A stretch of DNA of 5,897 bases, taken from positions 1-5,897 of the forward strand of contig JACQGT010000278.1 of assembly GCA_016199425.1 (NCBI GenBank). Reading direction: 5' to 3'. The notes beneath the pieces are model-generated. The model was not told the origin of the DNA, did not search any database, and saw only the letters and a list, made by a program, of their open reading frames with translations. The translations under genes and the position numbers were made by a program. This DNA is from Chloroflexota bacterium. GTDB lineage: Bacteria > Chloroflexota > Anaerolineae > Caldilineales > Caldilineaceae. Positions within the stretch are counted from its first letter, which is position 1. The number at the start of each line of letters is the position of its first letter. Below are positions 3,462 to 5,897 of this stretch, one piece after another.

Positions 3462-5897
3462 TCCGTCGTGCGCTGCCGGATCTGCGCCAGTCCCATATCC
3501 CTGGCCGCTTCCAGCAGTTGCAGATCCATCGGGTCGGGGTCTTGCCAGAGGCCGCGCTCGATGGCTTCGAGCAGGCGTTCGGCGATGGCCTGCCATGCCC
3601 ACGGGTTGCTTTGGGAGAAGAATTGCTGCATCTCTTCGTTGCGCAGGAATTCTTCGGTGAGGTCGTGGTACATCCAGTCTTCGAGGACCTGGGCGGTGGC
3701 GTCGTAGCCGAAGAGGTAGTCGACGGTGGCGGCCACCTCCAGCGCGCCCTTGTAGCCGTGCCGCCGCATGCTCGCCAGCCACTTGGGGTTTACCACCCGG
3801 CTGCGGAAGACGCGGCGCGCTTCTTCGCGCAAGTCGCGGGTGCGTACACGGCTGGGGTTGCTGCTGTCGCCGAAGTAGCGCCGCGGGTTCTTGCCCGTCA
3901 ACGCGCGGACGGTGGCGATCATACCGCCGTGGTATTGCAGGTAGTCGTCGCTGTCGAAGATGTCGTGCTCGCGGTTGTCCTGATTTTTCGTGGCCACCTG
4001 CACGGTGCGCAGCGCGCCGGCGAATTCATCCTGCGCGGGGATGCCCTGCTCCACCGCGCTGTAGGCGTAGCCGCCCCAGGTGAGGTAGGCCCGGGCGAAG
4101 TCAGCGTCGCTCTGCCAATTCTTGGCGTCGATCAGGGGTAGAATGCCCGCGCCGTAGCTGCCGGGTTTACAGCCGAAGATGCGGTAGCGCAGCCGTTGCG
4201 CGCCACCCTGCGCGCCGTCGATCCGCTGCGCTGCTTCGGCGGCCAAAAGATGCTTGCGCAGGAAGTTCATCTCTGCCGGTTCGTCTAGATCCATCACGGA
4301 CTGCACGGCATTGTCGATGAGGGTGATGAGATGGGGGAAGGCGTCGCGGAAGAAGCCGCTGATGCGACAGACCACGTCGATGCGCGGTCGCCCCAACTCC
4401 GCCAGCGGGATGACCTCGATGCCGGTGACGCGGCGGTTCTCCTGCCGCCACACAGGACGCACGCCCAGCAGCGCCAGCACCTGGGCGATATCGTCGCCGG
4501 CGGTGCGCATGGCGCTGGTGCCCCAGATGCTGATACCCACGCTTTCGGGGTAGCTGCCTTCTTCGCGGCGGTAGCGGGCGATGAGATCGTCGGCCAGCCC
4601 CTGCCCCACCTGCCACGACGCCACCGTGGGCAGCGCACGCGGGTCGACTGAGTAGAAGTTGCGCCCGGTGGGGAGGACGTGGGCCATGCCGCGGGTGGGC
4701 GCGCCGCCGGGGCCGGGTGGGATGTAGCCGCCGTTGAGGGCGTGCAGCAGATTGTCGATCTCGGCGTTGGCCCCTTCGCGGAGTTTAGGCACGATGAAAT
4801 GGCAGGTGTAGGTCAACGCTTGGGCTATGTCGCGCCGGGCGTCTTCGTTCCCGTTTTGCGTAGCCCACTGATTGACAACTTCAGACGTACGATTCCTGTC
4901 CCAGCCGTGTTGGCTCAGGGCGCGGAGCAACGCCTTGCACTGGTTTTCGACCCATTCGATGACATCGGCGTTGGTGCGCAGACCGCATTCGACGTCTTCG
5001 TGCGCGGCGTTGGGCGCGGGTGAACGCCGCGCGCCAGGAGATTCCTGGAGCGCGGCCCAATCCTCGCCAACAGCCGCAGCCACAGCCGCGGGCAGGCTGG
5101 GCGCTTGCAGATTGGGCAGTTTGAGCAGGTGGTAGAGCAGTTCGGTGAGTTGTTCGTCCTGGGGCAGAAAGCCCAGAATGTGCAGCCCATCGCGGATCTG
5201 CGCGCCGGTCAATTCGCACAGATAGCCTTCGATGTCTTCGAGGAGATGGGCCACCTGTGCGCCCTGGAGTTCGGCGAAGGCGGTGGGGGTGCCGTCTTCC
5301 AGAAACGCGCCGTCCCAATCGTGCGCGTGATCGCCGTGATCCGCCTTGAGGATGTACTGAAGGTCGTCGTCGAGCCGGTCGCGTTCGATCACATCCCATA
5401 TCTGGCGCTGCAAAAGGGGCAGCTTGGCCGGGTCTAACTGCTCGGCGGTGTAGTATTCGTCGACCAGTTGGGCCAGTTCGGCCAGCGCGCCATAGGCGCC
5501 GGCGCTGGTCATGGGCGGCGTCATATGATCGACGACGACCGCATGGCTGCGCCGTTTGGCCTGGCTGCCTTCGCCGGGATCGTTGATGATGAAGGGATAG
5601 ATCAGGGGCAAATCGCCCAGGAAGAGATCGGGGAAGCAGCTATCGCTCAGGCCGACACTCTTGCCGGGCAGCCATTCCAGCGTGCCGTGTTTGCCCATAT
5701 GGATGATGGCGTCGGCCTGCCATTCATCGCGCAGCCAGCGGTAGAGCGCGTAGTAGTTGTGGGGCGGCGGCAGGTCGGGCCGGTGATAGACTTCATCGGG
5801 GTTCATATCGTAGCCGCGCGGGGGCTGCAAGGCCACGAAGAGATTGCCATAGTCGAGACCAGCCAGGGCGATATGGCCCCCACCCCCATCCCCTCCC
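3458..5897 (-). CDS. cobN: Cobaltochelatase large subunit CobN, 5' end off the window
   Basis: The frame is open to the right edge and gives 812 residues plus stop, about the C-terminal two thirds of a protein usually near 1,250 residues or more. CobN binds the corrin substrate and, with an AAA+ partner pair (CobS/CobT or ChlI/ChlD type), inserts cobalt using ATP. Diagnostic segments in order are GLDYGN and LQPPRGYDMNP near the edge, HMGKHGTLEWLPGK (5701-5660), INDPGEGSQAKRR, GRNFYSVDP, WGTSAMRTAGDD, RIDVVCRISGFFRDAFP, RIFGCKPGSYGAG, YLTWGGYAY, and NPKWLASMRRHGYKGA near the C-terminus. INDPGEGSQAKRR and LPGKSVGLSD favour CobN over the magnesium-chelatase subunit ChlH/BchH. The frame is intact. 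A GTG at 5836 is internal to the conserved region and is not the start. The stop overlaps or nearly touches cobD, which suggests translational coupling. Confidence 0.95.
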   Translation of the reverse strand, partial: GGDGGGGHIALAGLDYGNLFVALQPPRGYDMNPDEVYHRPDLPPPHNYYALYRWLRDEWQADAIIHMGKHGTLEWLPGKSVGLSDSCFPDLFLGDLPLIYPFIINDPGEGSQAKRRSHAVVVDHMTPPMTSAGAYGALAELAQLVDEYYTAEQLDPAKLPLLQRQIWDVIERDRLDDDLQYILKADHGDHAHDWDGAFLEDGTPTAFAELQGAQVAHLLEDIEGYLCELTGAQIRDGLHILGFLPQDEQLTELLYHLLKLPNLQAPSLPAAVAAAVGEDWAALQESPGARRSPAPNAAHEDVECGLRTNADVIEWVENQCKALLRALSQHGWDRNRTSEVVNQWATQNGNEDARRDIAQALTYTCHFIVPKLREGANAEIDNLLHALNGGYIPPGPGGAPTRGMAHVLPTGRNFYSVDPRALPTVASWQVGQGLADDLIARYRREEGSYPESVGISIWGTSAMRTAGDDIAQVLALLGVRPVWRQENRRVTGIEVIPLAELGRPRIDVVCRISGFFRDAFPHLITLIDNAVQSVMDLDEPAEMNFLRKHLLAAEAAQRIDGAQGGAQRLRYRIFGCKPGSYGAGILPLIDAKNWQSDADFARAYLTWGGYAYSAVEQGIPAQDEFAGALRTVQVATKNQDNREHDIFDSDDYLQYHGGMIATVRALTGKNPRRYFGDSSNPSRVRTRDLREEARRVFRSRVVNPKWLASMRRHGYKGALEVAATVDYLFGYDATAQVLEDWMYHDLTEEFLRNEEMQQFFSQSNPWAWQAIAERLLEAIERGLWQDPDPMDLQLLEAARDMGLAQIRQRTTE
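5876..5897 (-). other. G-run-rich low-complexity stretch in cobN at the window edge
   Basis: On the sense strand four runs of three to five G fall within about 22 bases. They encode a glycine-rich peptide (GGDGGGGH) just before the conserved IALAGLDYGN segment. It resembles the G-run repeats in and after cbiA, but its spacing is 5-7 bases and it is cut by the edge. Membership of the same repeat family is uncertain. Confidence 0.4.

Noticed and set aside
2301..3782. Long version of CobD starting at 3782
   Set aside because: The extra 112 residues are arginine-rich and out of frame with cobN, overlapping it by over 300 bases. The conserved domain begins about 25-50 residues after 3446.
3518..4141. 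Plus-strand open frame of 207 codons opposite cobN
   Set aside because: It mirrors the codon pattern of cobN and shows no family motif; cobN motifs on the other strand are continuous through the region.

Overview
The window is a tightly packed, GC-rich stretch in which every supported gene lies on the minus strand and is transcribed from right to left. It is a partial cobalamin (vitamin B12) operon in the order cobN (5' end off the right edge), cobD, cbiA/cobB, and an ABC-transporter substrate-binding lipoprotein (3' end off the left edge). The lipoprotein gene starts with GTG at 747 and is open to the window edge. The long plus-strand open frames are shadows of these genes.

CobN is the large subunit of the ATP-dependent cobaltochelatase. 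CbiA/CobB amidates the corrin ring at the a and c side chains. CobD makes the aminopropanol phosphate linker used to attach the nucleotide loop. The lipoprotein probably binds a metal chelate or corrinoid outside the membrane. Together they suggest cobalt insertion, ring amidation, linker synthesis and uptake under common control. The chelatase partners (CobS/CobT or ChlI/ChlD type), the permease and ATPase, and any B12 riboswitch or promoter are not in the window.

The most striking feature is a set of short repeats with a 7-base period. They sit at all three gene junctions and inside one gene. One family (sense-strand unit like GACGAAA) covers both the cobN/cobD and cobD/cbiA junctions, and in each copy an ATG at the same place in the repeat is the likely start codon of the next gene. 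A second family (units like GGGGATT and GGGGACT) forms a 21-bp perfect inverted repeat between cbiA and the lipoprotein gene and supplies the cbiA stop codon. The second family also occurs as a two-armed block of about 165 bp inside cbiA. There it is translated in frame as an extra linker of about 50 residues between the two catalytic domains.

GC-rich DNA, heptameric repeats resembling the short tandemly repeated repetitive (STRR) sequences of cyanobacteria, and the sequence style of the proteins point tentatively to Chloroflexota, with a cyanobacterium as the alternative. This is an impression from the sequence and was not tested by any search.
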